In this document: in pieces, positions 54,888 to 64,000 of the stretch
Layout: every line of letters starts with the position of its first letter
Numbering within the stretch: position 1 is the first letter of the stretch
Assembly (NCBI RefSeq): GCF_000949135.2
Contig: NZ_JTAN02000005.1
Location: 186,001 to 250,000, forward strand
Direction: 5' to 3'
Length of the DNA: 64,000 bases
DNA from: Burkholderia sp. USMB20
GTDB lineage: Bacteria > Pseudomonadota > Gammaproteobacteria > Burkholderiales > Burkholderiaceae
Position numbers and translations under genes: made by a program
The notes under the pieces: generated by a model
What the model saw: only the letters and a program-made list of their open reading frames with translations
What the model was told of the DNA's origin: nothing
Databases searched by the model: none

Positions 54888-55745
54888 TCACAGCACCGGC
54901 AAGACCGCCCGAATATGCTCCGCGAACGCCGCCGTCAGATGCGACGGCCGCTTCCGGTCGAACCGCAGCGTAATGCCGACCGCCGGCAGCGGCGGCAGCC
55001 CGCGATCGCCGGCGAGGATGGCCAGATCCGCCGGCACCGCCGTCTGCGTCATCACCGCGAACGCCTGCCCCGAACGCACCAGCGCGGTCAGCCCCGCGAG
55101 GCTGCTGCTCGCATACGCGACGCGATAATCGCGGCCGGCGCGACGCAGCGCCTCACAGGCCGCAATATGATCGAGCGTATCGGGATCGGACAGCGCGAGC
55201 GGCAACGGATCGAACCGCGCCGCATCGAGCCCCGGATAACCGATCCAGACCAGTTGCTCGCGGCGGATGAAGTCGCCGTCCGAACCATCGTCCGGCACGG
55301 ACACCATCGCCAGATCGACCGCCCGCTTGTCGAGCTGTTCGAGCAGCCGCGGCGTCGGCCCGCACACGACCTCGACGATCGCCTGCGGATGCTGGCTCGA
55401 GAACTGCCGCAGCAGCGACGGCAGGAACACGCCCGCGTAATCGTCCGGACAGCCGAACCGGATCGTGCCCGACAACCCGGTGCCGCACAGATCGGCCATC
55501 GCCTCGTCGTGCTGCCGCAGGATGCGCTGCGCATGCACGAGCAGCCGCTCGCCGGGATGCGTGAGCAGCACGCCGCGCCCGGTGCGCTGGAACAGCGGCT
55601 GGTCGACGCTTTCCTCCAGCCGCCGCATCTGCTGGCTGAGCGCGGATTGCGTACGGCCGACCCGCGCCGCCGCGCGGCTGAGCGAGCGCACTTCGGCGAT
55701 GACGACGAACGAGCGCAGCAGGTCGATTTCGAGCGAACGTGCCAA
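54888..55745 (-). CDS. dgdR: LysR-type repressor of dgdA
   Basis: 285 residues if started at the TTG, which has AAGGAG eight bases upstream; the ATG at 55772 and the longer frame beyond have no ribosome site. HTH at residues 1-60 (MARSLEIDLLRSFVVIAEVRSL), then an effector domain. Adjacent and divergent to dgdA, the exact arrangement known for DgdR in B. cepacia, which represses the decarboxylase gene until a dialkylglycine is present. Confidence 0.88.
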   Translation of the reverse strand: MARSLEIDLLRSFVVIAEVRSLSRAAARVGRTQSALSQQMRRLEESVDQPLFQRTGRGVLLTHPGERLLVHAQRILRQHDEAMADLCGTGLSGTIRFGCPDDYAGVFLPSLLRQFSSQHPQAIVEVVCGPTPRLLEQLDKRAVDLAMVSVPDDGSDGDFIRREQLVWIGYPGLDAARFDPLPLALSDPDTLDHIAACEALRRAGRDYRVAYASSSLAGLTALVRSGQAFAVMTQTAVPADLAILAGDRGLPPLPAVGITLRFDRKRPSHLTAAFAEHIRAVLPVL

Positions 55746-55774
55746 GGTATTAGCTCCTTTTCTACCTTGCATAA

Positions 55775-57151
<1,377 letters not shown>

Positions 57152-57237
57152 CCCCGCCGCCCGTCGCTGCCGCACGAAGCGCGTACGATCTGCGTACACT
57201 ATCAGGCAGGCAACGACGACGGGCAGCGAGGCGAGCG

Positions 57238-58107
57238 ATGGCGAGCGCGGCAAACGACAACGGCACGAACGAACACTGGCTCGTCGCGCGCCGCGATCCG
57301 GAAACGGGAATCGAAAGCCTGCGCGCGCATTTCAGCGGGCATGCGTACGATCCGCACGATCACGACGACATGCTGATCGGCTTCACGGAACAAGGCGTGC
57401 AGCGTTTCCAGTGTCATCGGTCGCTGCACACGAGCGTGCCGGGCCGCGCGATCCTGATCGAGCCGGGCGCGCTGCACGACGGCCATGCGCCGGAAGCCGG
57501 CGGCTTCACCTACTCGATGCTGTACCTGCCGCAGACGTGGGTCGAACGTGCGGCACGCCGAATCGATCTTCCCGGCCTGAGCGGCGTCGAAGCCGCGTTC
57601 GGCCATACGCTCGTCGACGATCGCAGCCTCGTCGACGCGATCCGCCACGCGTTTCTCGCGATCCACGGCAACGAAGGCAAGCTCGCGCGCGACCAGACGC
57701 TCGACCGTCTCCTCACGCGCCTCGGTGGTCAGTTGCGCGATTCGGTCGCGGCAAGCGCCGACACGAGCACGGGCACCGTGCCGCCGGCGATCGTGCGCGT
57801 GCGCGACCTGCTGCACGCGCATCTGGACGGCAATCTCGGCCTCGACGAACTCGCCGAACTAGCCGGCATCGACCGCTTCCGGCTCACGCGGCTGTTCCAG
57901 CGCGCATACGGGACGTCGCCGCACGCGTACCTGGTTCGCCTGCGCCTGCGCGCGGCGCGCCGGCTGCTCGCGGCAGGCCGCACGCCGGCGCAGGCTGCCG
58001 CGGACGTCGGCTTCGCAGACCAGAGTCACCTCGGCCGCTGGTTCCGCCGCGCATACCGGATGACGCCGGCCGCCTATCGGCGCATGTGCACAAACGTTCC
58101 AGATTGA
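57238..58107 (+). CDS. AraC family regulator (cupin type)
   Basis: 289 residues. N-terminal cupin-like sensor (HAYDPHDHDDMLIGFTEQG, near 40-60), then two HTH motifs in the last 100 residues (DELAELAGIDRFRLTRLFQRAYG and AAADVGFADQSHLGRWFRRAYR). Forty-four bases before a DUF2000 gene on the same strand. Target may include that gene or the DMT/oxygenase cassette further right. Confidence 0.88.
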   Translation: MASAANDNGTNEHWLVARRDPETGIESLRAHFSGHAYDPHDHDDMLIGFTEQGVQRFQCHRSLHTSVPGRAILIEPGALHDGHAPEAGGFTYSMLYLPQTWVERAARRIDLPGLSGVEAAFGHTLVDDRSLVDAIRHAFLAIHGNEGKLARDQTLDRLLTRLGGQLRDSVAASADTSTGTVPPAIVRVRDLLHAHLDGNLGLDELAELAGIDRFRLTRLFQRAYGTSPHAYLVRLRLRAARRLLAAGRTPAQAAADVGFADQSHLGRWFRRAYRMTPAAYRRMCTNVPD

Positions 58108-58151
58108 TTGCTCCGGCTGTCCGATCATGAGCGCTTCAACGAGGAGCACTC

Positions 58152-58559
58152 ATGTTCGATACGAAAGTGGCATTGATCGTGCGCGACGATCTCGCGGCGT
58201 GGCAGAAACTCAACGTGGTCGCATTTCTCGCGACGGGCGTCGCGGCCGGCGCGCCCGAAGCGCTCGGCGAGCCTTACGAGGATGCGGCCGGGAATCGCTA
58301 CGGCCGCATGTTCGGCCAGCCGATGCTGGTGTTCGCGGCCGATCTCGACGGCCTGCAGGCCGCGCATCGGCACGCGCTGTCGCGCGAAGTCAGGATCGTG
58401 CCGTACGTGCGCGCGATGTTCTCGACCGGGCACGACGCGGCCAATCGCGAAGCGTTTCGCGCCGGGGACGCGACGAATCTCGATCTGGTCGGCCTTGCAT
58501 TGCACGGGCCGAAGAAGGCCGTGGATAAAGCCGTGAAGGGTCTGGCGTTGCACGCGTGA
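58152..58559 (+). CDS. DUF2000 family protein
   Basis: 135 residues with GAGGAGC at the ATG. The pattern KVALIVRDDLAAWQKLNVVAFL...YGRMFGQPMLVF fits DUF2000 (peptidyl-tRNA-hydrolase-like fold). Its 3' end overlaps the converging DMT gene by 170 bases. Confidence 0.8.
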   Translation: MFDTKVALIVRDDLAAWQKLNVVAFLATGVAAGAPEALGEPYEDAAGNRYGRMFGQPMLVFAADLDGLQAAHRHALSREVRIVPYVRAMFSTGHDAANREAFRAGDATNLDLVGLALHGPKKAVDKAVKGLALHA

Positions 58560-59499
58560 ACCCGGCGTCCGGCTCGCTGCCGCGGGCCGCTTCCATGCCT
58601 GCCCGCCGCGTCCGGCCGAACCGTTCGCCGTGCTTGCTGGCGAGCCACACGCCGAGCGCGACGACGACGATGCCGAGATAGGTCGTCACCGGAATCCGGT
58701 CGCCGAACATCCACGCGGCCCAGGTCAGCGTCACGGGCGGTTCGAGATAGACGAGCGTCGCCACGCGCGTCGCGGGCATGCGCTTGAGCAGCGCCCATAA
58801 CGTCAGGTAAGCGATGAACGTCGAGAACACCGTCAGCCACACGACGGACAACCAGACGTTCGGCTGCGTCGGCACATGCAGATCGCCGGTGACGAGCCCG
58901 CATGCCGCGAACAGCACGAGGCTCACGCACCCCTGCACGAACAGCGGCAGAAACAACCCGTCCTCGTTGCTGCGCGCCGTCGTGAGCGCGCGCCGCCGCT
59001 GATAGATCGTCGCGATCGACAGCCCCAGCGCGGACACCAGCGGCAGCATGTACATGACGATGCCGACCGATTCGGTCGGCAGCGCGTATTGCCCGCCGAT
59101 CACGATGCCGACGCCGATGAATCCGAGCACGAGCCCGGCCCACTGACGCGCGCCGCTGCGCTCGCTGCCTTCGAACGTCGTCATCGCCGCCGTGATGAGT
59201 GGCTGCAACGCCGCGACGATCGCCGCGATGCCCGGCGGCAGCCCATGCTGGATCGCGACGTAGACGCAGGCCAGGTAGAGAAACTGCGACAGAAAGCCGA
59301 TCACCGCGTGATAGCGGATCTTCTCCAGCGTCAGGCGCCCGAGCCGCCTGTTGAGGACGATCGCCAGACAGAGCGTGACGAGCAGAAAACGCCAGAACAG
59401 CAGGTTGAACGCACCGGCCGTCTCCGCGCCGAGCTTGGCGCCGATGAAGCCGGAACTCCACGACAACACGAACACGAGCTGGATCAGGAAAAGCTGCAT
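58390..59499 (-). CDS. EamA/DMT family exporter
   Basis: 369 residues with ten hydrophobic segments in the first 290 (starting QLVFVLSWSSGFIGAKLG). The final 75 residues after GERFGRT are Arg/Ser-rich, non-membrane and overlap the DUF2000 gene on the other strand, so they may come from a lost stop codon. Third gene behind the methyltransferase and oxygenase, 14 bases from the latter. Likely exporter of their product. Confidence 0.8.
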   Translation of the reverse strand: MQLFLIQLVFVLSWSSGFIGAKLGAETAGAFNLLFWRFLLVTLCLAIVLNRRLGRLTLEKIRYHAVIGFLSQFLYLACVYVAIQHGLPPGIAAIVAALQPLITAAMTTFEGSERSGARQWAGLVLGFIGVGIVIGGQYALPTESVGIVMYMLPLVSALGLSIATIYQRRRALTTARSNEDGLFLPLFVQGCVSLVLFAACGLVTGDLHVPTQPNVWLSVVWLTVFSTFIAYLTLWALLKRMPATRVATLVYLEPPVTLTWAAWMFGDRIPVTTYLGIVVVALGVWLASKHGERFGRTRRAGMEAARGSEPDAGFTRATPDPSRLYPRPSSARAMQGRPDRDSSRPRRETLRDWPRRARSRTSRARTARS

Positions 59500-59513
59500 C
59501 GGAACGGCGCCCC

Positions 59514-60500
59514 TCAGAACGTGACCGTGGATGTGCGCGCGTCGCCCAGGTCTTCGAACCGGATCGGTTCGAGACCGAGGCGAAGGTACTGCATCGCGGC
59601 TTCGTCGCGGAGGCTGCGTTGCAGTGCCAGCCAGTTGACGACCGTGCGCGGGATGCCGTCGTCCGACGCGAGATGCCAGAAGCCGTTGTCGTCCTCGCGC
59701 GTGTACGGGCAATGAAACGACAGCACCAGCGACATGCGCCGCCCTGCCTCGACCGGTTCGACGCCATGAAACAGCTTGCTGCCGTAGATCAGCAGCGCGT
59801 CGCCCGCCTGGCTCAAATCCGCCGTCTTCACATGCGCGCGTTCGCGATCGTGCCGATCGAACGTCTCGGCAGTCGATTCGTAAAACAGAAAGTTTCCGCC
59901 CTCGTATTCGGATCGATCCGACAGCACGATGTTCAGCACGAAACTGGTGCCGTCGGTGTGCCACATGCCGACCTGTTCCTTGTCGTCGCGCTCGCGCGTC
60001 GGGTAGTAATAGTTGAACTGCGAGCGCGCATTGATCATCGGATACGGGATCAACGGCGCGCCGGCCAGACGCGACAGCCGCAGCAGGAACGCGCGGTCGT
60101 GCATCATCGCGTCGATGAAGCGCGAGCGGTTCGTCACCGCACGCACCCGCTTCGAGATGATCCAGTTGCTGTGCGACGCGCTGCGTTCCAGCGTGCGGCC
60201 GATCTCGCGCAGCGCGTGAACCGCTTCGTCGGAGAACAACCCGCGCAGGCTGCACACCGCGTTGAGCGCGTTCGACTGCGTGCCGCGCATCGGCACGTCG
60301 CGATAGCCGAGATCGTCGAGGTTGCGGCGATACCGCACCTGATAGCCGTCGCGCAGGCAGCCGCTCGTCCAGCGCATCCGTTCCGCAACGGTAACCGTGT
60401 CGTCCGCGACATTCGCGTCGCCGGCCAGCGAGGTCCGCAGCGCAAGCCTCACCCGATCGAACCCGCGCGCAAACACCGGCAGTGCATTTCCCTTGTTCAT
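59514..60500 (-). CDS. Fe(II)/2-oxoglutarate-type dioxygenase
   Basis: 328 residues. Metal triad HxD...H: His181 and Asp183 (MWHTDGTSF) and His245 (KLFHGVEPV), with Arg254/255 (GRRMSL) as the 2-oxoglutarate anchor. Otherwise an uncommon jelly-roll protein with a long N-terminal part. Should hydroxylate, desaturate or cyclise a small molecule in the cytoplasm. GAGG before the ATG. Between the methyltransferase (35 bases) and DMT genes. Confidence 0.75.
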   Translation of the reverse strand: MNKGNALPVFARGFDRVRLALRTSLAGDANVADDTVTVAERMRWTSGCLRDGYQVRYRRNLDDLGYRDVPMRGTQSNALNAVCSLRGLFSDEAVHALREIGRTLERSASHSNWIISKRVRAVTNRSRFIDAMMHDRAFLLRLSRLAGAPLIPYPMINARSQFNYYYPTRERDDKEQVGMWHTDGTSFVLNIVLSDRSEYEGGNFLFYESTAETFDRHDRERAHVKTADLSQAGDALLIYGSKLFHGVEPVEAGRRMSLVLSFHCPYTREDDNGFWHLASDDGIPRTVVNWLALQRSLRDEAAMQYLRLGLEPIRFEDLGDARTSTVTF

Positions 60501-60535
60501 CGCGTGCCTCGCTCTCGTCGTTGCGGCCCGGGGCG

Positions 60536-61516
60536 CTAGCCCTTGAACTGCGCAATCTGGTACACGACGCTGCCGTCCCCGCTGCGCAGCTCGTCGATCA
60601 CCCGGCAGTTGCCGTGACTGCTGCGCACGTGGCGGAATTGCTCGGGCGTGTATTTCAGGCAGACGTTGGTGATCAGATGCCCGTGGACGCCCGCCTTCGA
60701 CACCGGCTGCAGCGTAACCGCAACGTGGAACTGATCGCCCAGCAGGTTCAGCCGGACGATCGACACGTCATGCTCGCCGTGCGGCTCGAAGCCCTGCTGC
60801 CGGCTGACGACTTCGGAGAACCGCACCATGTTCTCGTTGCGGTAGAAGTCGTAGATGTGCGCTTCGCGGCCTTCCACGAACAGCTGCATCTCGGACACCA
60901 CGTAGGTCGACTTGCCGCCGAGATTGCGGATCAGCCGACCGATCGTCACAGGCAATTCGTTGCCTTCCTGGAACCCGAGCATCGTGATGAAGGTCATGTC
61001 CTGGCCCAGATCGATGTGGTTCCACTGCACGTTCCGGTAGTCGTCGGCGATGTAGTTGAAACAGCCGGGCGTCTTCAGGAACGGCATGATCGCGTCGCGC
61101 ATCGCGTGTTCCGACGACTCGTTGATGTCGACCGCCGTGTAGCGCAGATGGTCCGGCCCGCCGCCGCTGACGCCCTTCATCAGTTCGGTCGTCTTGACCG
61201 GCTCGGGCCCGAGTTCGATGTAGTGAACATGGCGGCCGCGCGACAACGTGGCGAGACGCTCGCTCAACGCACCGATCGCTTCGCGCAACGACCCTTTTCC
61301 GTTGCGATCCGCACATAATGCAGGACTCCGAACCCCCAATTCGTTCAGGTTCCGCATCAAGGAGAAGACTTCACGCCCCGCCTCGCGTTGCCGCGCGGCA
61401 TCGTCCGTGCGCTGCAACGTCGAATACTTCTCGTGATTCTCGACCGTCCATACCGACTCCGCCTTCAGCTTCCTGTCCCGCACCAATGCATCCACTACAA
61501 AATCATTGATAGACAT
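60536..61516 (-). CDS. EgtD-like (Methyltransf_33) SAM methyltransferase
   Basis: 326 residues. Motif I region HYIELGPEPVKTTELMK (98-114), followed by YTAVDINESSEHAMRDAI (127-143), recall EgtD-type histidine N-methyltransferases rather than common class I enzymes. The acidic Asp130 would bind the SAM ribose. First gene of the cassette, with GGGGA at its ATG. Substrate could be an amino acid; no ergothioneine genes are nearby. Confidence 0.65.
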   Translation of the reverse strand: MSINDFVVDALVRDRKLKAESVWTVENHEKYSTLQRTDDAARQREAGREVFSLMRNLNELGVRSPALCADRNGKGSLREAIGALSERLATLSRGRHVHYIELGPEPVKTTELMKGVSGGGPDHLRYTAVDINESSEHAMRDAIMPFLKTPGCFNYIADDYRNVQWNHIDLGQDMTFITMLGFQEGNELPVTIGRLIRNLGGKSTYVVSEMQLFVEGREAHIYDFYRNENMVRFSEVVSRQQGFEPHGEHDVSIVRLNLLGDQFHVAVTLQPVSKAGVHGHLITNVCLKYTPEQFRHVRSSHGNCRVIDELRSGDGSVVYQIAQFKG

Positions 61517-61649
61517 GAATCGTTCCCCGGGATACGTGTCACGCTCGATCGAATGCCTGCCGTCGTCCGCCTGTTGACCCGAGGATAGGGAGGCGCAATA
61601 ATTCCGTCAATCGACATTACCTGAATCACTGATTCGGAAAATCAAAATC

Positions 61650-62501
61650 ATGCCGCGCACCCTGGACGTCGACCTGCTGCGTACCTTCCACGCCGTCGCG
61701 AAGCTCGGCCGCTTCAAGGATGCGGCCGCGTATGTGAATCGCAGCCCGTCGTCGGTCACGGCACAGATCCAGAAGCTCGAGGAGATGGTCGCGCAGCGGC
61801 TGTTCACGCGAAACAACCAGGCCGTCGAGCTCACGCAGTTCGGGCACAAGCTGCTCGGCGACACCACCGAGTTCCTGTCGAGCCACGACCGCCTGGTCGA
61901 ATCGCTGTCGCCGCAGATCCTGACCGGCAAGTTGCGGCTCGGCATCCCCGATTCGTATGCCGCGCATTTCATGGCGGAATTCCTGCCGCGCTTCGCCGCC
62001 GACCGGCCGTTGCTCGAACTGACCGTCGAAGCGCGCTCCAGCGAGGAACTGCAGCAGCTGTTTTCCCGCGGTCAGCTCGACATCACGATTGCCGTCGTGC
62101 CGAAAGCGCTGCCGCACGCGGAACTGCTCAGCAAGACCCATCCGGTGTGGGTCGCCGCGCGCACGTTCAAGTTCAATCCCGACGCGCCGCTGCCGATCGC
62201 CGTGCAGCTGCAGGGATGTCCGTACCGCGACACCGCGCTGAACGCGCTGAAGAAGGCGAAGATCGCGCACCGGATGCTGCTCGAGAGCGCGAGCTCGCCG
62301 GCGGTCGAGGCGTGCATCGCGAATGGCCTCGCGGTCGGCATCATCGAGCACGACCGCGTGTCCGGCAACCTGACGAGCAACGTCGCGGGGATCGCGCTGC
62401 CGGATCTGCCGCCGCATCTGATCACGATCCTCACGGACGACAGCAATCGCGCCGCGCTGCATTTGCGCGACGTGCTGAAAAGTACGTTCAGGATCGGCTA
62501 G
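61650..62501 (+). CDS. LysR family transcriptional regulator
   Basis: 283 residues. HTH at residues 3-60 (RTLDVDLLRTFHAVAKLGRF), then the LysR effector domain (KLRLGIPDSYAAHFMAEF). Divergent from the methyltransferase gene with about 130 bases between starts, so it probably controls the three-gene cassette. Confidence 0.9.
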   Translation: MPRTLDVDLLRTFHAVAKLGRFKDAAAYVNRSPSSVTAQIQKLEEMVAQRLFTRNNQAVELTQFGHKLLGDTTEFLSSHDRLVESLSPQILTGKLRLGIPDSYAAHFMAEFLPRFAADRPLLELTVEARSSEELQQLFSRGQLDITIAVVPKALPHAELLSKTHPVWVAARTFKFNPDAPLPIAVQLQGCPYRDTALNALKKAKIAHRMLLESASSPAVEACIANGLAVGIIEHDRVSGNLTSNVAGIALPDLPPHLITILTDDSNRAALHLRDVLKSTFRIG

Positions 62502-62596
62502 GGAAAGAAGACAAGGCCGTGACCGGCCTTGCATGTGAAGCGACAACGCATGCGGCAAGCGCCGCCAGCCCATTGCAGGCCGGCGGCTTTCTCTCG

Positions 62597-63297
<701 letters not shown>

Positions 63298-63298
<1 letters not shown>

Positions 63299-64000
63299 CA
63301 CTCTTCCCCCAGATACGCCTTGATCACGCGCGGGTCGTTGCGGACCGCTTCCGGCGTGCCGATCACGATCGGCCGGCCGTGCTCCATCACGAGGATGCGG
63401 TCCGACACGCCCATCACGAGGCTCATGTCGTGTTCGATCAGCAGCACCGACACGCCGAACTCGTGGCGCAGCTTGTCGATCAGGTGCTGCAGCTCGATCT
63501 TTTCCTGCGGGTTGAGACCAGCCGCCGGTTCGTCCAGCATCAACAGGCGCGGCTCGGTGATCATGCAGCGCGCGATCTCCAGGCGCCGCTGGTGCCCGTA
63601 CGACAGCGTGCCCGCCTGCCGGTTGGCGACCGACTTCAGCCCCATCCGGTCGAGCCACACGGCCGCGCGTTCGAGCGCTTCCTTCTCGGCGCGACGATAC
63701 GCGGGCGTCGAGAACAGGCCCGGCAACAGCCCCGACTTCACCTTGCGGTGCTGTGCGACCAGCAGGTTCTCGACCACCGTCAGCGACTTGAACAGGCGGA
63801 TGTTCTGGAACGTGCGCACGAGGCCCTTCAACGCGATCTGGTGGCTCGGCAGCCCCGCGATCGCGTGGCCGTCGAGCACGACGTCGCCGCCGGTCGGCTT
63901 GTAGAAGCCGCCGACGCAGTTGAACACCGTGGTCTTGCCCGCGCCGTTCGGCCCGATGATCGCGAACACCTCGTTGCGGCGCACGTCGAAATCGATGCCG
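63298..64000 (-). CDS. livG: Branched-chain amino-acid ABC transporter ATPase LivG (partial)
   Basis: The N-terminus lies off the window edge; 233 codons are visible, beginning IDFDVRRNEVFAIIGPNGAGKTT. Walker A is complete, followed by LSYGHQRRLEIAR signature, LLMLDEPAAGLNPQE Walker B, and VLLIEHDM. The LNPQE phrase is typical of LivG. Remaining liv genes (permeases and binding protein) are expected off the edge. Confidence 0.92.

Noticed and set aside
60536-61516. Ergothioneine biosynthesis (EgtD)
   Set aside because: Only the methyltransferase resembles EgtD; no EgtB sulfoxide synthase or EgtE-type lyase is adjacent, and the partner is a 2OG-type oxygenase.

Overview
The window looks like Burkholderia, most probably the B. 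cepacia complex. GC content is very high with G/C third positions, clusters are full of LysR/AraC regulators and fatty-acid or amino-acid catabolism, and one protein (dgdA) appears near-identical, from memory, to the crystallised 2,2-dialkylglycine decarboxylase of B. cepacia. The catabolic content suggests a secondary replicon or an accessory part of the main chromosome (inference). No phage, insertion sequence or CRISPR array is visible.

Layout. 0-5 kb: response-regulator fragment, glutaminase, and two short-chain dehydrogenases divergent from a LysR regulator. 5-12 kb: orphan genes, including a PD-(D/E)XK-like protein, a methyltransferase, an isochorismatase-fold hydrolase, a secreted RNase T2 and a membrane protein with a permuted papain-like domain. 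12-16 kb: HD phosphohydrolase and a LysR/MFS pair. 16-24.6 kb: a valine/branched-chain acyl-CoA degradation run (acyl-CoA synthetase, acyl-CoA dehydrogenase, mmsA, mmsB, enoyl-CoA hydratase, 3-hydroxyisobutyryl-CoA hydrolase) with an AraC regulator. 24.7-27 kb: NfeD protease and slipin, with a frame-disrupted NfeD tail, then a heptanucleotide repeat. 27-34 kb: Tat-exported HAD phosphatase and a lipid-type operon (M24-like protein, hydrolase-SDR fusion, diiron-like protein). 34-47 kb: purine permease, LysR-controlled tautomerase/MBL operon, sigma-54 activator, ferredoxin, SRPBCC protein, periplasmic copper genes and an LRR-protein kinase. 47.3 kb: tRNA-Leu(GAG). 47.7-50 kb: MFS exporter divergent from an ArsR-type regulator.

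From 50 to 54.8 kb composition becomes AT-richer. This stretch holds a small cytochrome c, an SGNH hydrolase, small membrane and lipoprotein genes and three copies of a degenerate direct repeat. It also holds a threonine-attenuator-like leader (28-aa peptide rich in Thr/Ile, followed by a terminator hairpin) placed in front of a monooxygenase-fold gene. 54.9-58.6 kb: dgdR/dgdA, an AraC regulator and a DUF2000 protein. 58.4-62.5 kb: a compact cassette of EgtD-like methyltransferase, Fe(II)/2-oxoglutarate oxygenase and DMT exporter with a divergent LysR gene, a candidate small-molecule pathway. 62.6 kb to the end: livF and livG ATPases of a branched-chain amino-acid transporter.

The most unusual regulatory signals are that attenuator-like leader and a palindromic leader element. 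The latter stands directly before the Shine-Dalgarno sequence of two unrelated genes (acyl-CoA synthetase and sigma-54 activator), with compensatory stem changes between copies. Family assignments rest on recognised motifs; no database search was run.
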